Source of the DNA: Saxidomus purpurata
Taxonomy: Eukaryota > Mollusca > Bivalvia > Venerida > Veneridae
Assembly: GCA_022818135.1 (NCBI GenBank)
Contig: JAFMSR010000007.1
Location: 10,501,007-10,565,006 of the forward strand
Direction of reading: 5' to 3'
DNA: 64,000 nt
This document shows positions 40,401 to 48,547 of this stretch, in pieces (positions within the stretch are counted from its first letter, which is position 1; each line of letters starts with the position of its first letter). The position numbers and the translations under genes were made by a program. Under the pieces are notes generated by a model. That model had not been told where the DNA came from and did not search any database. It was given only the letters and a program-made list of their open reading frames with translations.

Positions 40401-43400
40401 CTCTCCATCCCTCATAAAAAAGACAGATAAAATAATACAATGATCTTCCTAAATTCGTTTCAAACAACCTTAATTAAAGCCCCCTGAAACTACTCTGAAC
40501 AGAACAAATTTCATTGTATTAAAAGCGGTAAAAATCGCGAAAATTTGAAGGAAGTCACGGACATGCCAGGGCGCGAAAGTATATGACAAACGGAAGATGT
40601 AAATATTTTTCATTTTTGAGCTGATGGAGCTTAGGTTGGGGATTAGCAGCTACCTAATTTAAGTATTAGAAAATATAATTTACAAGCTGCAAGACAAAAA
40701 AGAAAAATAATATGCAACCCTAGAGTATAAGAACCCTATGGCCCATAGCTAAACCCCAAAAAATTCTCACCTTTACTCTTTAAATTTGATTTTGAACTTT
40801 AACATTTAAGACTGAAGAATCAATGACCCTTCAATTTGAAACACCCGTTTTTTTTTACCCCCACCCCTGAAATTACAATTTTTACACAACAAATCTCAAA
40901 CAAAAGTTTGCTGTCATGATTGTCTTTGTCAGTCTTCAATTGAGATTATTTCAGCCAAAATCTGTTCTTGTTTAAAACATTTCCTAGTCTCTGTGAATAA
41001 TATTTTAAGTAGTGTAAAAAAAGATATGTATGATAGTCAAATATAAACACAAACTTGAAAATAAAGATCTAATATGAAAATGTTGTCGGTTTTACATAAA
41101 TTCATAATCTATATATGAAAGAAGATAAATTTAAAACACAGATTAATCTTGTATATTTCATGTATTATTTATTTTATTATAATATAGTCAAATGAGTAAC
41201 AAGTTTAGATGTACAAATGAAAAGTGAAGGGGTGTTAACAATTATATGCGCAAACACCACTTGCGAACTAACAATACATACCCACAAAAAAAAAAAAAAA
41301 AAAAAAAAAATCCCTACCTACCAAGGCTTTTTTTTTTGGCCATGCCACCAGAAACACAACTATTTTTTTTTTAGGCCTAAGCATGAGATAACTGTGAGCT
41401 AATAGAAAGCATTTCAAAATCATAGTTTACATAATACTCATTAAAGTTAAGTAACTTTGTTTAACTGCAAAAATGATGTCTAAGCTAGACTTGTAGATTG
41501 AAAAGTAAATATTGCATGGAACAACAATGGCATTGCATAAACTGGTGCTGGTGTTATAATTTTCTTAAAAGACAACCAATAATCAGACAGAAGTTCACAA
41601 TTCCAGTATTTTCTGTAAAAGTATAGAATGGGGACTATAATAGTAGTGTGTTTTATTTGCAGGGAAAATACACAATATAATGAGCAATGCAAATTAAAAC
41701 TTTTTATGAAAATGGGAAACCATGCATATTGCACTTATAAATTTTCTAAAGAGACAAGGCTAAAAGCATTCCCATTACTGACAGAACGTCAATTTCAGAA
41801 CTTCTGTAAAACATCAAAGATGCTTTTAAACTTCATTGAGGCAAAACTAATAAAAAATGTCAATACAAATACTTATACCACAGAAAGAATCTCCTAGGAA
41901 AGATTGTGAAATTAAGACACCTCCTATTTCACATCTACAATAATTCTGCATTGTCAAAATTTTAATCAAATTTATTTTTATTGCATCTAGATTGCCATTT
42001 TGTAGTTTTAACCAACTTACACATGCCCTAAGTTCATTTCTTTGTACACCTTACAGTGGAGTTGTGGCCCAGAATAACAAATTACTGTATTTGACAACTG
42101 TATATATGGCAGTATTAAATGAACACCTTTCAGTTAACATTTCCTTTTTAATTATCTAATTATTTATACAGGACTTATTAGTATTGTAAAAGGTAAGCCA
42201 AAGCCAAGAATTAGTTAGATTCAATATTTGCTGTTTATATAGTTTGTATTATTCAGTTTGTTATAACTGGTCAGCCTGTTACATAAAACAAAGTAAACAT
42301 TTACTTGTGTGATATATCAAACAATGGTAAGAAACAGCAGTTCCTATTTGACCACTTTAATTATATATCAAGATTAGGGTTCTACCGTTTGATTGAGCAT
42401 TGTTGACGGGAATTACAACAGCAGGAGGTTTGTCTAAATTTCAGTAGTAAAGTATGTATGAATGCTAATACAGGTACTGGGGTAGCTTTGTCATTCATTG
42501 CAAACAATATACTTCTCACTGAAATGATTTCTAAGTCTCAAGTGATGTACTATCAACTTTTTCATGGTGCAGGATTTAAGTTGATTTTTGGAATTTAAAT
42601 GAAGAAATACATCACTTTTGTTAAATACAGCTCTATTATACACTTACCGGTACAACAATAAATAGCCTGCAAGTTTTTTTTAACTTTTTTTTTGACAAAC
42701 TGCTCTATATAAATTTTCCTGCTGAAACAATTGGCAGAAAACTAAATAAAAAGATATATTTTGTGCATGGCGTCTATTACTTATAGTTTGTCATTAAAAT
42801 TACATTTTCAGAAATTTACTACAAGTGAGTAATGTGCAAAATTTTATAACTACAATTTACACCAACGAGATTTATTTTTTCTTCCAGTGAGAGTAAATGT
42901 TAAAGAAATTTAGAACTATATTTCAGTGAGAAATGTTCAGAGATTTATTTTTTCTTTCAGTGAGAATAAAAGAAATTTGTTACAACATTTCAGTGAAACA
43001 TGTACAGAGTGCTAAAATCACAAAGCAAGCAAGTGGTAATGTTCACTGCAATGATGTTGCTAGGCAGTATCTTCCTCTTCAACCAGGGAAGATATACATC
43101 ACCTACATCTCAAGGTAAATCTCTTCACTTTCATCCCATGGTATATCTTTGTTCTTACTAATGACTGACTTAAGGAGATTACTTCTTACTCTGGCAGATT
43201 TATCACTGGTGCAGATCATGATCGGCTTGCACTTCCATCTTGTCCCATCAAAATTTGTTCTGTTAGCTATTCAGTAAGTTTTTTTTATCAGAACCTCTAT
43301 GAAAAATGAAACTGAATGATAGATAAGAACAGTTTGAAATATAGAGGGGGTAATGTTTGGCATGTACTCTTTCCTTCCCTGTTCATAGATAACATTTAAA

Positions 43401-46400
43401 AAGGAGTTTAGAAAGTGTATCCTGTATAGATCAAACAGATTTGTTTCTATGAGAAAAAGCATTTTTTGTGGACAAACCAGAAAACAAACAGAAAAAAAAC
43501 TTGGTAGTGTCTTCTTTTTGTTTGTTTACATGATCTTCCAAACTACTATGTTCTAGATAAGACATATTAATTCTCTTTTCCTGATGGATTCAATCTGAAG
43601 TGAGTCTTGGGAGGGATTGATCTAATTGTAAGAACTTATTTTGCTATCAAGAATAAAAATAGAACAGAACAGAATACTTTTTGTATGTCTCTGAAAGGTC
43701 ACCATTACTTTTGCTAAAATGTTAGTAACCTTAACTTTTCAGTTACAACCAATGGACAAAAACTTCCACAACTGCAAGTTGAAGAAAAGTATACAGGACT
43801 TGATGCAGTATTCAAAGAAAGACAGAATCATCTTATGGAAGCATGTGTGAAAGAAGGTCATACCCCACCTGTTTCAATTAAAGACAGCTTAATTACTGGA
43901 AGAATACTTGTTGAAACTAGACACCAAATTCTTTTTTGTCCTGTTCAGAAGGCTGGGTCAACATTCTGGACAAAAACCTTAATAGCAATGACTAGTCAAG
44001 GTAGATTTAGCTCCCCTTATGAAGTTGGCAGGCCTCATAAAAAGGGAGTTCAACGGTACCAAGATTTCAAAAGATTAAGTCCCTCTAATTTGAAAAGTTG
44101 GTTTCTGGAGCATGCAGTATCTCTTTTAGTGGTACGTGACCCATACACAAAGTTATTCTCAGCATATGTGGATAAACTCTACCATCCAAACTACTTGTTC
44201 TGGAGGATCACAGGGCAACCAATCAGAAATATGATAACAGGCAGGAATGATTCCAAGTGTGGAAATGATGTTTCATTTTCTGATTTCATTAAATATATCA
44301 TCTATCGCTCAGGAAGAACAGGTTATTTATTAAATACCCACTTCACTCCGATATACAAGCACTGTGACCCGTGCAGTGCTAAGTATGACTACATTATGAA
44401 ATTTGAAAATTTCAAAGATGACTTTTATTATATTCTAGGCCAGTGGAACAATAGATTTAGCCTCAACATATCATTTAAAGACTTTGAAAAAGAAACTGCC
44501 CACCATATTGCAGAGTCCCATATAAATATCAGTTTCTCAACAATGAAATTATATGCAAGCAAGTGCAACATTTCAGCATTCAATTTTCTTCAACGCACTT
44601 GGCAGTTCCTTCAAATTACTGGACATATACCAAAAGACGTTGACTTACCATTTCCTAATGATGAAAATGCATCGCTAATTACAAAAGGGCAGCTTCTAAA
44701 TGCTGTTAAAGATGCTCTATCACCTGAAATCGACTGGTTACGGGTGAAGGAACAAAGGCATGAGGCACTGGTACAAGCTTATCAGAGCGTAAATATCACA
44801 GACATTAAGAAGCTCAGAGAGATAGTGAAACCGGACTGTGTTTATTTTGGCTATGATGAAATGCCAGGTTACTTGTTTGAAAAGACGGATGGAACATTTA
44901 ACTACTTTGATGGACTATCTCATTCATAACAAATACACTACATAGGATTTTAATGAAGTCGGAAAAATTTTCCGCGATCTTTTTCCTGATATATCAGACA
45001 TCACAATCAGTTTATATAGACAGGAGTTAGTATAGCAAACATGTAGTGCAGCAGCATGAGTGAACATGGGAATCACACAATTCTGTCACAGTTGGTATAT
45101 TTTCATGGTGATGAAGATTATAACAGCCTTAGTGATGTTTACATTCAGTGATGATGACTGGGACTTGATGATAATCATGAAGATAGTGAATGATGACATG
45201 ATGATGATAACAATGCTGATGATGAAGATGAGAGAGTTACCATGTCAATGACAAAGATTTTGCAACTATTGATTTCCTTCCTTATTTAACTGAGAAATAG
45301 AATAAGACATGTTAGAATGAAGCCAGAACTTTTGAAATTTCAGCATGTTTGTCCAATTGATTTCAAAATAATATTGTCTGCTTAAATAAACAACTCAGGG
45401 ATTAAACATTCTTGCAACATTTCTGTGAAATGACATAAACAATCAGGTGTTTTATACATTGTCAAGTTGTGCATAGAATCAGTAAAATCAAAAATATGAA
45501 TATAGTACACTTAACAGGTTTAGAAACGCAAAGATTCTCCTGTTGAACATTTTCATTTGAATTACGCTATTGTCATTATTTCTATTTAAGTCATTCTTTC
45601 GATGAATTATTGAAACTTTTACAAGAATTCAATTTTATATTGTTTTTGTTGTGTATGAAATTTGAATAAATCTGAAACACGATAACATTGTTAAAATAAA
45701 TATTTTGCCACTTTTGCGTTTCTAAACCTGTTGAGTGTACACATGTATGTACATTTATGCTCTATGATGCAACAGATGTGTGTTAACAAGCATCAACAAA
45801 AGCAATCTATAAATTCATACACTAATATTAAAGACCAATGGTTAATTTCACTGGGTTTGTAACTATATAACTACATATTAATGTTGTTTTTTAATTTTCG
45901 ATTACCCTTTTTTTAACACCAGTAAGTCATAGAGTTAGAGGCTTAAAATACCAAATCAAATTTGCAATCCCTATAATGTTCTAAAGTCACTGGGCCAGGC
46001 TACCTCTAAAAATTGATATTAAAGAAGCACTGATTGAGTGATAAAAGGGGCAATCTACTGCAGTAACAAAATGTTCATACCCAGTGAAACTATTAGTACA
46101 TTATTTACTGAACCCTTACCCTGCTAGCAGCGCGTGATTCTGCCTTTACAACAAATGCAGATCATGATCAGTCTGTACATCAGTTATCACTATCTGCACT
46201 GTTTACTATTCAGTCAGTAAAATTTCACCGAGCATCCCTCGGTACTGTGTGAATTTTAGAAATGTAGCAGGGTAAGGGTTAACAATAAAGTTGAGATCCC
46301 TGTTCCTAAATTCTACTTATAGAGCTCTACATGTTCATGCTGGCATGATGCAGCAACACACATACACAGGAGAGTGACAAATCTCAGGAAAGATGCTGTA

Positions 46401-48547
46401 ACACAGTTCCAACAAACAAGATGCAAGGACTTACCTTTCATTTTAAGTTTTACACTCACTTCTTTACCCACATAATTATTTGATATAATATGTACTAACC
46501 TTTTTTAAGTTAGTTTTTGGCTTTGCAACTGGTAGCTCTTCAGTATCAGAGTCTGGTTTAGCTTCCTCCTGCTCTTCTAAAGGCTTGAAATTTTCTTCTG
46601 CTTTCTCTGGGTGCTCAGAAGCTTCCTCTGAGTTGCCTGAATGCTCGGAGTTGTCAACTTCTTCCTCAGACAGCACTTCAGGTTTCTGGTCTGGGTTCCC
46701 AAAGAAATCATCCAATGGGTCCCTCTCTTTACTTTGGGAATCCTAAGAAATGATTTTTAAAATATAAACTTAACAGGTAAACCCTTCAATCAAATTAACA
46801 AGCTGTTTATTGACCAGACCTCGAAATAAACCATTTTAATGTTGACACCTGAAAACAAATTGTTTACTCTGATGATTTTCAGATTTACTTTCATCTTCAG
46901 AGAAAAATGGAGAATGAATGAATTTAGAAAGTCATGCTAAAATCATTATTAAATATCAAGCAGTAGCAATGATAAAATACCAAACTAGCTATTACAGTTC
47001 ATGACTTAAAATCATAAATAACATGCATAAACATTTTGTGTAGCAATGCATATTAATATGCAAAATAATGATGACAAATACAAACTTCACAGAGGCAAAG
47101 CCAAACCATAGCTCATGACTCAGAATTAGTTATCTTAACATCAACATTTTATATTTTCATTGAAAATTTTAAGTTGACTGAGTTTATAAAATCTTGAAAG
47201 CAAAAAATTCAAGGACAAACTAGTCTACAAGAAAGGTATTAAAGCCACTGGATGAAGTTGAATTTTTAATGAAAGTAAGCATATATATAGATATATATCA
47301 TTTCTTCAAGCTATAAGATTCTAAGTTTCTTTACTCGCTAATCTGTGGGTTTTTTTGTTCAAATATTTCTTGCTTATTTTCTGGGGTGTTTTTTTGACGA
47401 AGCTTCTATTATAAACTTGAAGAAGTCAGCAAAAAGCTCAGTAGCTTGATTTATAAATTAATTAAGTTTATTGTACTAGCCTACAATAATGTGTAAGAAA
47501 CCATACCTTAGAGTAATTATTTGGTGTAACAGACATGTTAGAACTAGTGGCAAGGTTAGTGGATGGTTCAACTAGAGAATGTATGTCATCACTAGAGGGC
47601 ACTGTACCCGGTGGTTGAGCATCTAATAACATATCAAGACTGTCCTCTGACCCATCATGTAACATATCATCTGACCCGGACCTCTGTTCTGCTTGGTCAA
47701 CTGACTGTATCACAGGCTCTGAATGGTTGATGGCAAATGAATCATCAAGTTCACTTGTGTTATTCTTAGACTCTGATTGGTTGATGGCAAACAAATCATC
47801 GAGTTCATTTTTGTTATTCTTAGACTCTGACTGGCTGATGGCAAACAAATCATCAATGTTATTTGTATCTTTCTTTGACTTATCATCTCCAAACAAATCA
47901 TCAAGTTCATCTGTGTTATTCTTAGACTCTGATTGGTTGATGGCAAATGAATCATCAAGTTCATCTGTATTATTCTTAGACTCTGACTGGCTGATGGCAA
48001 ACAAATCATCAATGTTATTTGTTTCTTTCTTTGACTTATCTCCAAACAAATCATCAAGTTCATCTGTGTTATTCTTAGACTCTGACTGGCTGATGGCAAA
48101 CAAATCATCAATGTCATTTGTATCTTCCTTTGACTTATCATCTCCAAATAAATCATCAGCAGTGATATCTGGCTTCTTATGATTGGTATCTGATGGTTTT
48201 AGAAAGTCACCAAGTAAATCTTCTAATGGATTGGAAATGTTTGAAGACTTCGCAGTCTGAGAAAATCCAGAATCAAAAGAGAAAATGTCAGGTTCATTAT
48301 CAATGTCATCTCCAAACAGACTGTCAACATTTTTTGCTGCTGCATTTTTCTTAGGTGGTTCTGCTTTAGTTTCAAATATGTCATCCTGTACTGAAGGTGT
48401 CAAGATATCATTTAAGGTGTTAGCAGTGACATTGTATTCCGAATTTGAACCCAAAATGTCATCAATACTTCTGTCAGGTTTGTTCTGTTGTTCTTGTGGT
48501 TTAAACAAGTTGTCATTGTCATCATCAAAATTCAACAGATCCGACAT
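19425..48547 (-). CDS. Unrecognised 1211-residue repeat protein with DDLF, FDKP and P-x-W motifs, 15 exons
   Basis: Exons, 5' to 3': 48547-47507, 46742-46500, 37007-36903, 35212-35189, 33852-33694, 32321-32202, 30108-29961, 29339-29206, 29014-28591, 28167-27550, 25425-25189, 24717-24533, 23569-23479, 21331-21269, 19468-19425. They sum to 3636 nt, and every junction keeps phase with GT-AG ends. The protein is hydrophilic, with no signal peptide, membrane span or globular domain I know. It has an acidic N-terminus with alternating DDLF units (131-278), a Ser/Lys-rich middle with nine F-x-[KRV]-[PV]-x-L-[KR] units (about 700-990), and six P-x-W segments, several with Lys or Arg next (W-K-K, W-K-R), near the end. 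Spaced L-F pairs in acid runs resemble those of the WASH subunit FAM21, and P-x-W-K-x-x-L-x-x-R-R resembles phostensin/taperin and CRACD-type actin regulators; both are resemblance by eye only. The link across intron 2 (9.5 kb) is the weakest join. Confidence 0.82.
20733..21118. mobile_element. pogo/Tigger-like MITE with TA target duplication
   Basis: Terminal inverted repeats CAGTAAACTCTGTATAT and ATATACAGAGTTTACTG are flanked by TA on both sides. A CAG end with a TA duplication is typical of the pogo/Tigger branch of Tc1/mariner. No transposase; the interior holds a SINE (20858-21050). It lies in the last intron of the - strand gene. Confidence 0.75.
20858..21050 (-). mobile_element. tRNA-derived SINE nested in the MITE, family E
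   Basis: On the - strand a tRNA-like head has an A-box-like GTAGAGGTTTAGG and a B-box-like GCGGGTTCCAGCC, then a body with CCAGTACTGG and TTTTTCCAGGAAGC, and a tail TTAGTATAAACTA. The body recurs, without a head, at 52155-52260. Confidence 0.65.
21269..21331 (-). CDS. Repeat-protein gene exon 14
   Basis: Codes residues 1177-1197, EVKSVEPEWKKAAEEKHARLR, split by a phase 1 intron on both sides. Acceptor TTTCTTTTCAG, donor A|GTAAGT. Contains the last P-x-W-K-K segment. Confidence 0.85.
22381..22518. mobile_element. Family C MITE, 5'-truncated copy
   Basis: Contains GCAGATCATGAACAGCCTGC, the mate ATGATCTGCACTG and TTACTATTCAGTCAGTAAA, and ends in ATAGGGTAAGAGTTAA, matching the right terminus of the full copy at 46111-46280. 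Confidence 0.6.
23479..23569 (-). CDS. Repeat-protein gene exon 13
   Basis: Codes residues 1147-1176: a charged DLPKKDEA run, then VEPDWKKGIALRKTRST. Acceptor AATTTAAG, donor G|GTAGTG. P-x-W-K-K is followed by LRKT. Confidence 0.82.
24533..24717 (-). CDS. Repeat-protein gene exon 12
   Basis: Codes residues 1085-1146: YTPSWMRQTRS and, after a Ser/Pro run, VPQWKRELAQRRANRKEK. The latter is the segment closest to phostensin/taperin-type P-x-W-K motifs. Splice sites ATTCCAG and GAG|GTAGAA. Confidence 0.86.
25189..25425 (-). CDS. Repeat-protein gene exon 11
   Basis: Codes residues 1006-1084: ELPSWLDKSPLKKTRALP, then a Ser/Gln-rich low-complexity stretch and a Pro-Ser-Arg run that look like phosphorylation targets. 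Acceptor TTTAACAG, donor G|GTAGAA. Confidence 0.87.
26262..26400. repeat. Palindromic dispersed repeat, copy 1
   Basis: GCATTGCATATGATGTGA is mirrored by TCACATCATATCCAATGC about 70 bp on. The right half recurs at 27395-27470. The next 100 bp (GGCAATGCCACCAAAGCAGG, GGTTTAAACAGC) recur at 38757-38872. Confidence 0.5.
26681..27075. repeat. Three tandem units of about 125-140 bp
   Basis: Units start near 26681, 26805 and 26949. Each holds AGTAACAGTGACCTT or AGTGACAGTGACCTT, then TTGCAATTGGTCACTCCTAA and GAAACCA. They lie in intron 10 of the - strand gene. Confidence 0.7.
27550..28167 (-). CDS. Repeat-protein gene exon 10: FDKP repeats
   Basis: Codes residues 800-1005. Six units follow F-[ED]-K-P-[ASL]-L-[KR]: FEKPALKST, FDKPSLRST, FDKPLLKTT, FDKPALRST, FDKPSLKKA and FDKPALRRT, 25-45 residues apart, separated by Ser/Asp/Lys-rich spacers. 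Ends with KPDWLQQAANKHSKVL, the first P-x-W segment. Acceptor CTGTTACAG; donor AAAG|GTTCGT is weak. Confidence 0.88.
28591..29014 (-). CDS. Repeat-protein gene exon 9
   Basis: Codes residues 659-799. A Pro-rich PPPGAFVLPSF run is followed by FEKPALKSV, FSRVGLRSS and FQVPSLRST, the first and more diverged members of the FDKP series. Acceptor ACATTTTAG, donor G|GTAGGA. Confidence 0.88.
29206..29339 (-). CDS. Repeat-protein gene exon 8
   Basis: Codes residues 614-658: an acidic Asn/Asp/Glu run, then DLSPPAKKPSPAIRMPLPG. Phase 1 in, phase 0 out; donor ATG|GTAAGT. Confidence 0.86.
29560..29740 (-). mobile_element. SINE-like repeat, family D
   Basis: Has TTTACCTTACCATTGTTCCT, GACATGGTCAGTAGCAGGAC, and a B-box-like stretch read on the - strand (GGTTTGAGTCC). 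Relatives lie at 34690-34830 and 58190-58400. Confidence 0.55.
29961..30108 (-). CDS. Repeat-protein gene exon 7
   Basis: Codes residues 565-613. Strongly basic: ALRRKPSRKSRKSLLS, possibly a nuclear localisation or membrane-binding patch, then GDDALFQD. Acceptor after a long T run; phase 1 donor G|GTAGGG. Confidence 0.86.
30555..31990. repeat. Layered intronic minisatellite, 1.4 kb
   Basis: Purine-rich on the + strand. Sub-arrays differ in period: about 44 bp (GGTGAGGGAGCAAGAGTACT plus GCAGGGGAAGCAAGAG) at 30610-30880; 24 bp (GGCTAAGGGAGCAAGAGTGC) at 30885-31010; diverged pieces to 31190; 48 bp (AACAGGAGGGAAAGTACTGC plus AGGAAACTTGAACAAGAG) at 31200-31700; diverged again to 31990. All share CAAGAGTACTGCAGGGAA. 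It lies wholly in intron 6 of the - strand gene. Confidence 0.9.
32202..32321 (-). CDS. Repeat-protein gene exon 6
   Basis: Codes residues 525-564: EWEGEKNTNAFDEDDVVM, a short basic RPKKEY, then acidic SVDDIDLNLEVIE. Acceptor TTTTACAG, donor GAA|GTATGT, phase 0 on both sides. Confidence 0.86.
32322..33693. other. Intron 5 of the - strand gene, no features
   Basis: AT-rich DNA between exons 5 and 6. I see no exon, repeat family member or RNA gene. Confidence 0.4.
33694..33852 (-). CDS. Repeat-protein gene exon 5
   Basis: Codes residues 472-524. Thr-Pro and Ser-Pro sites recur (FTTPRKP, TSTPMEK, HSPQAK, TTPEVK, HTPDDEE), the pattern of a proline-directed kinase target. Donor GAG|GTGCCT is weaker than its neighbours. 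Confidence 0.82.
34690..34995. mobile_element. Family D fragment followed by family A hairpin end
   Basis: 34690-34830 matches the family D body (TTTACCTTACCATTGTTCTT, AAGAGACATGGTCAGG). 34910-34995 is a family A right end: AGACGGATATCAAGTGATC, then AGCTCACATG and CTCAGGTGAGTTAAAA. Confidence 0.5.
35189..35212 (-). CDS. Repeat-protein gene exon 4: 24-nt microexon
   Basis: Codes RKAQSHHK (residues 464-471). Preceded by a strong pyrimidine tract ending CTTCTATAG and followed by GTAAAT. Both flanking introns are phase 0, so skipping it would keep the frame; it is a natural candidate for regulated inclusion. Confidence 0.6.
36903..37007 (-). CDS. Repeat-protein gene exon 3, possible internal start
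   Basis: Codes residues 429-463: SMERSFEDLLHGLSDESE, then acidic PELDDMIVGDIDNTNLE. Donor GAG|GTGAGT is strong. The acceptor GGCATAG has a poor pyrimidine tract, and ATG (37004-37002) is its second codon, so a shorter product could start here. Confidence 0.75.
37245..38300 (+). mobile_element. Full-length hairpin-ended repeat, family A
   Basis: Left end ACAAGAGGACCATGATGATC and CTATATCGCTCGCCT; right end ACGGACATCAAGTGATAAC and the hairpin CTCACCTTGAGCAC / GTGCTTAGGTGAG, then CTAAAAAC. The interior has no coding capacity. Same family at 13553, 34910, 39230 and 60384. Confidence 0.7.
38757..38872 (+). repeat. Short dispersed repeat shared with 26390-26500
   Basis: GCCAATGCCGCCGAATCAGG, GTTTAAACAGC, TTGTAGAAT and GTCACCTTG occur in the same order as in the copy at 26390-26500. 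Confidence 0.55.
39230..39375 (+). mobile_element. Family A right-end fragment
   Basis: AAGTTTGGTTGAAATTGACC, then CATCAAGCGGTCACAAGAG and the hairpin CTCACTATGAGCAC / GTGTTCAGGTGAGC. It matches 38140-38300 in order and spacing. Confidence 0.6.
41286..41310. repeat. Poly-A run of 25
   Basis: Homopolymer in intron 2 of the - strand gene, close to T-rich runs at 41330 and 41364. It may be a retro-element tail or simple slippage. Confidence 0.7.
42869..42998 (+). repeat. Tandem duplication just upstream of the sulfotransferase start
   Basis: Two units of about 70 bp begin AGATTTATTTTTTCTT-[CT]-CAGTGAGA. Between them they hold four acceptor-like sites (TTCCAG or TTTCAG, each followed by TGAGA or TGAAA), the last 8 bases before the start codon. 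Confidence 0.65.
43000..43114 (+). CDS. Sulfotransferase exon 1: signal anchor
   Basis: Codes residues 1-38 from ATGTACAGAG. Acceptor-like TTTCAG lies 8 bases upstream, so a 5' UTR intron is likely. Donor CAAG|GTAAAT, phase 1, joins CAG-less TT at 43743 to give Val39. A different upstream ATG (42933) opens an overlapping frame that does not join exon 2. Confidence 0.8.
43000..44929 (+). CDS. Carbohydrate sulfotransferase (Sulfotransfer_2 family), two exons, nested antisense gene
   Basis: Exons 43000-43114 and 43743-44929 join in phase 1 to 1302 nt, 433 residues. Residues 1-11 are basic (MYRVLKSQSKQ), 12-26 form a hydrophobic signal anchor, then a Ser/Thr/Pro stem: the layout of a type II Golgi enzyme. 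The 5'-phosphosulfate loop is CPVQKAGSTFW (residues 104-114; Lys108 where the family has P-K) and the 3'-phosphate site is VRDPYTKLFSAY (169-180). Both are signatures of PAPS-dependent enzymes of the chondroitin, dermatan and HNK-1 group (CHST8-14). It should transfer sulfate from PAPS to a sugar hydroxyl on glycans in the Golgi; acceptor and position cannot be told. Length is close to the family norm. It sits on the + strand in intron 2 of the - strand gene. Treating 43835 as start would lose the membrane anchor. Confidence 0.9.
43205..43285. mobile_element. Family C MITE fragment in the sulfotransferase intron
   Basis: GTGCAGATCATGATCGGCTT and GCTATTCAGTAAG match the core of the element at 46111-46280. 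Termini are missing. Confidence 0.5.
43743..44929 (+). CDS. Sulfotransferase exon 2: stem and catalytic domain
   Basis: Codes residues 39-433 and TAA. The acceptor TTAACTTTTCAG precedes it. Carries both PAPS-binding motifs, several N-x-S/T sites and the C-terminal VYFGYDEMPGYLF segment that recalls the F-G-Y ending common in this family. The open frame is 364 codons without interruption from Met70. Confidence 0.93.
45505..45740. mobile_element. 236-bp inverted-repeat MITE in the sulfotransferase 3' UTR
   Basis: Ends GTACACTTAACAGGTTTAGA-AACGCAAA and the mirror TTTGCGTTTCTAAACCTGTT-GAGTGTAC (about 28 bp with one mismatch). The interior is AT-rich and non-coding. Confidence 0.75.
45665..45700 (+). 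promoter_or_regulatory. Polyadenylation signals of the sulfotransferase, inside the MITE
   Basis: AATAAA at 45665-45670 and 45695-45700 are the first clear pair after the stop at 44929. Both lie inside the inverted-repeat element 45505-45740. Confidence 0.45.
46111..46280. mobile_element. Complete 170-bp MITE, family C
   Basis: Perfect 16-bp terminal inverted repeats AACCCTTACCCTGCTA and TAGCAGGGTAAGGGTT enclose GCAGATCATGATCAGTCTG and ACTATTCAGTCAGTAAAAT. Partial copies at 22381, 43205, 53560, 57740 and probably 58710. Confidence 0.8.
46500..46742 (-). CDS. Repeat-protein gene exon 2
   Basis: Codes residues 348-428. DPLDDFFGNPDQKPEVL is followed by a long Glu/Ser-rich acidic region (EEEVDNSEHSGNSEE) and a short basic end, PKTNLKK. 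Acceptor ATTTCTTAG, donor AAG|GTTAGT; phase 0 on both sides. Confidence 0.86.
47507..48547 (-). CDS. Repeat-protein gene exon 1: start and DDLF repeats
   Basis: Codes residues 1-347. The start is ATG at 48547-48545; the frame is open for 11 codons upstream but only from a TTG. Single DILG, DSLFGDD and DLLGDFL motifs precede the array at 131-278. Donor AAG|GTATGG. No signal peptide, so the product is cytosolic or nuclear. Confidence 0.88.
47714..48157 (-). repeat. Coding minisatellite: alternating DDLF units
   Basis: Two unit types mix inside exon 1: an 18-residue DDLFAISQSESKNNTDEL (54 bp) and a 15-16-residue DDLFGDDKSKKDTNNI. Order, with the longer type as B: A-B-A-B-B-A-B-B-B. In three B units the L is Ser (DDSFAIN). 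All lengths are multiples of three. Confidence 0.9.

Noticed and set aside
42933..43118. 61-codon frame overlapping sulfotransferase exon 1
   Set aside because: It does not join exon 2 in frame and ends in the intron. Kept only as a possible upstream ORF.
47710..48182. Open frames of about 150 codons on + strand and in another - frame
   Set aside because: Shadows of the in-frame DDLF coding repeat; the spliced - frame with acidic motifs is the real one.
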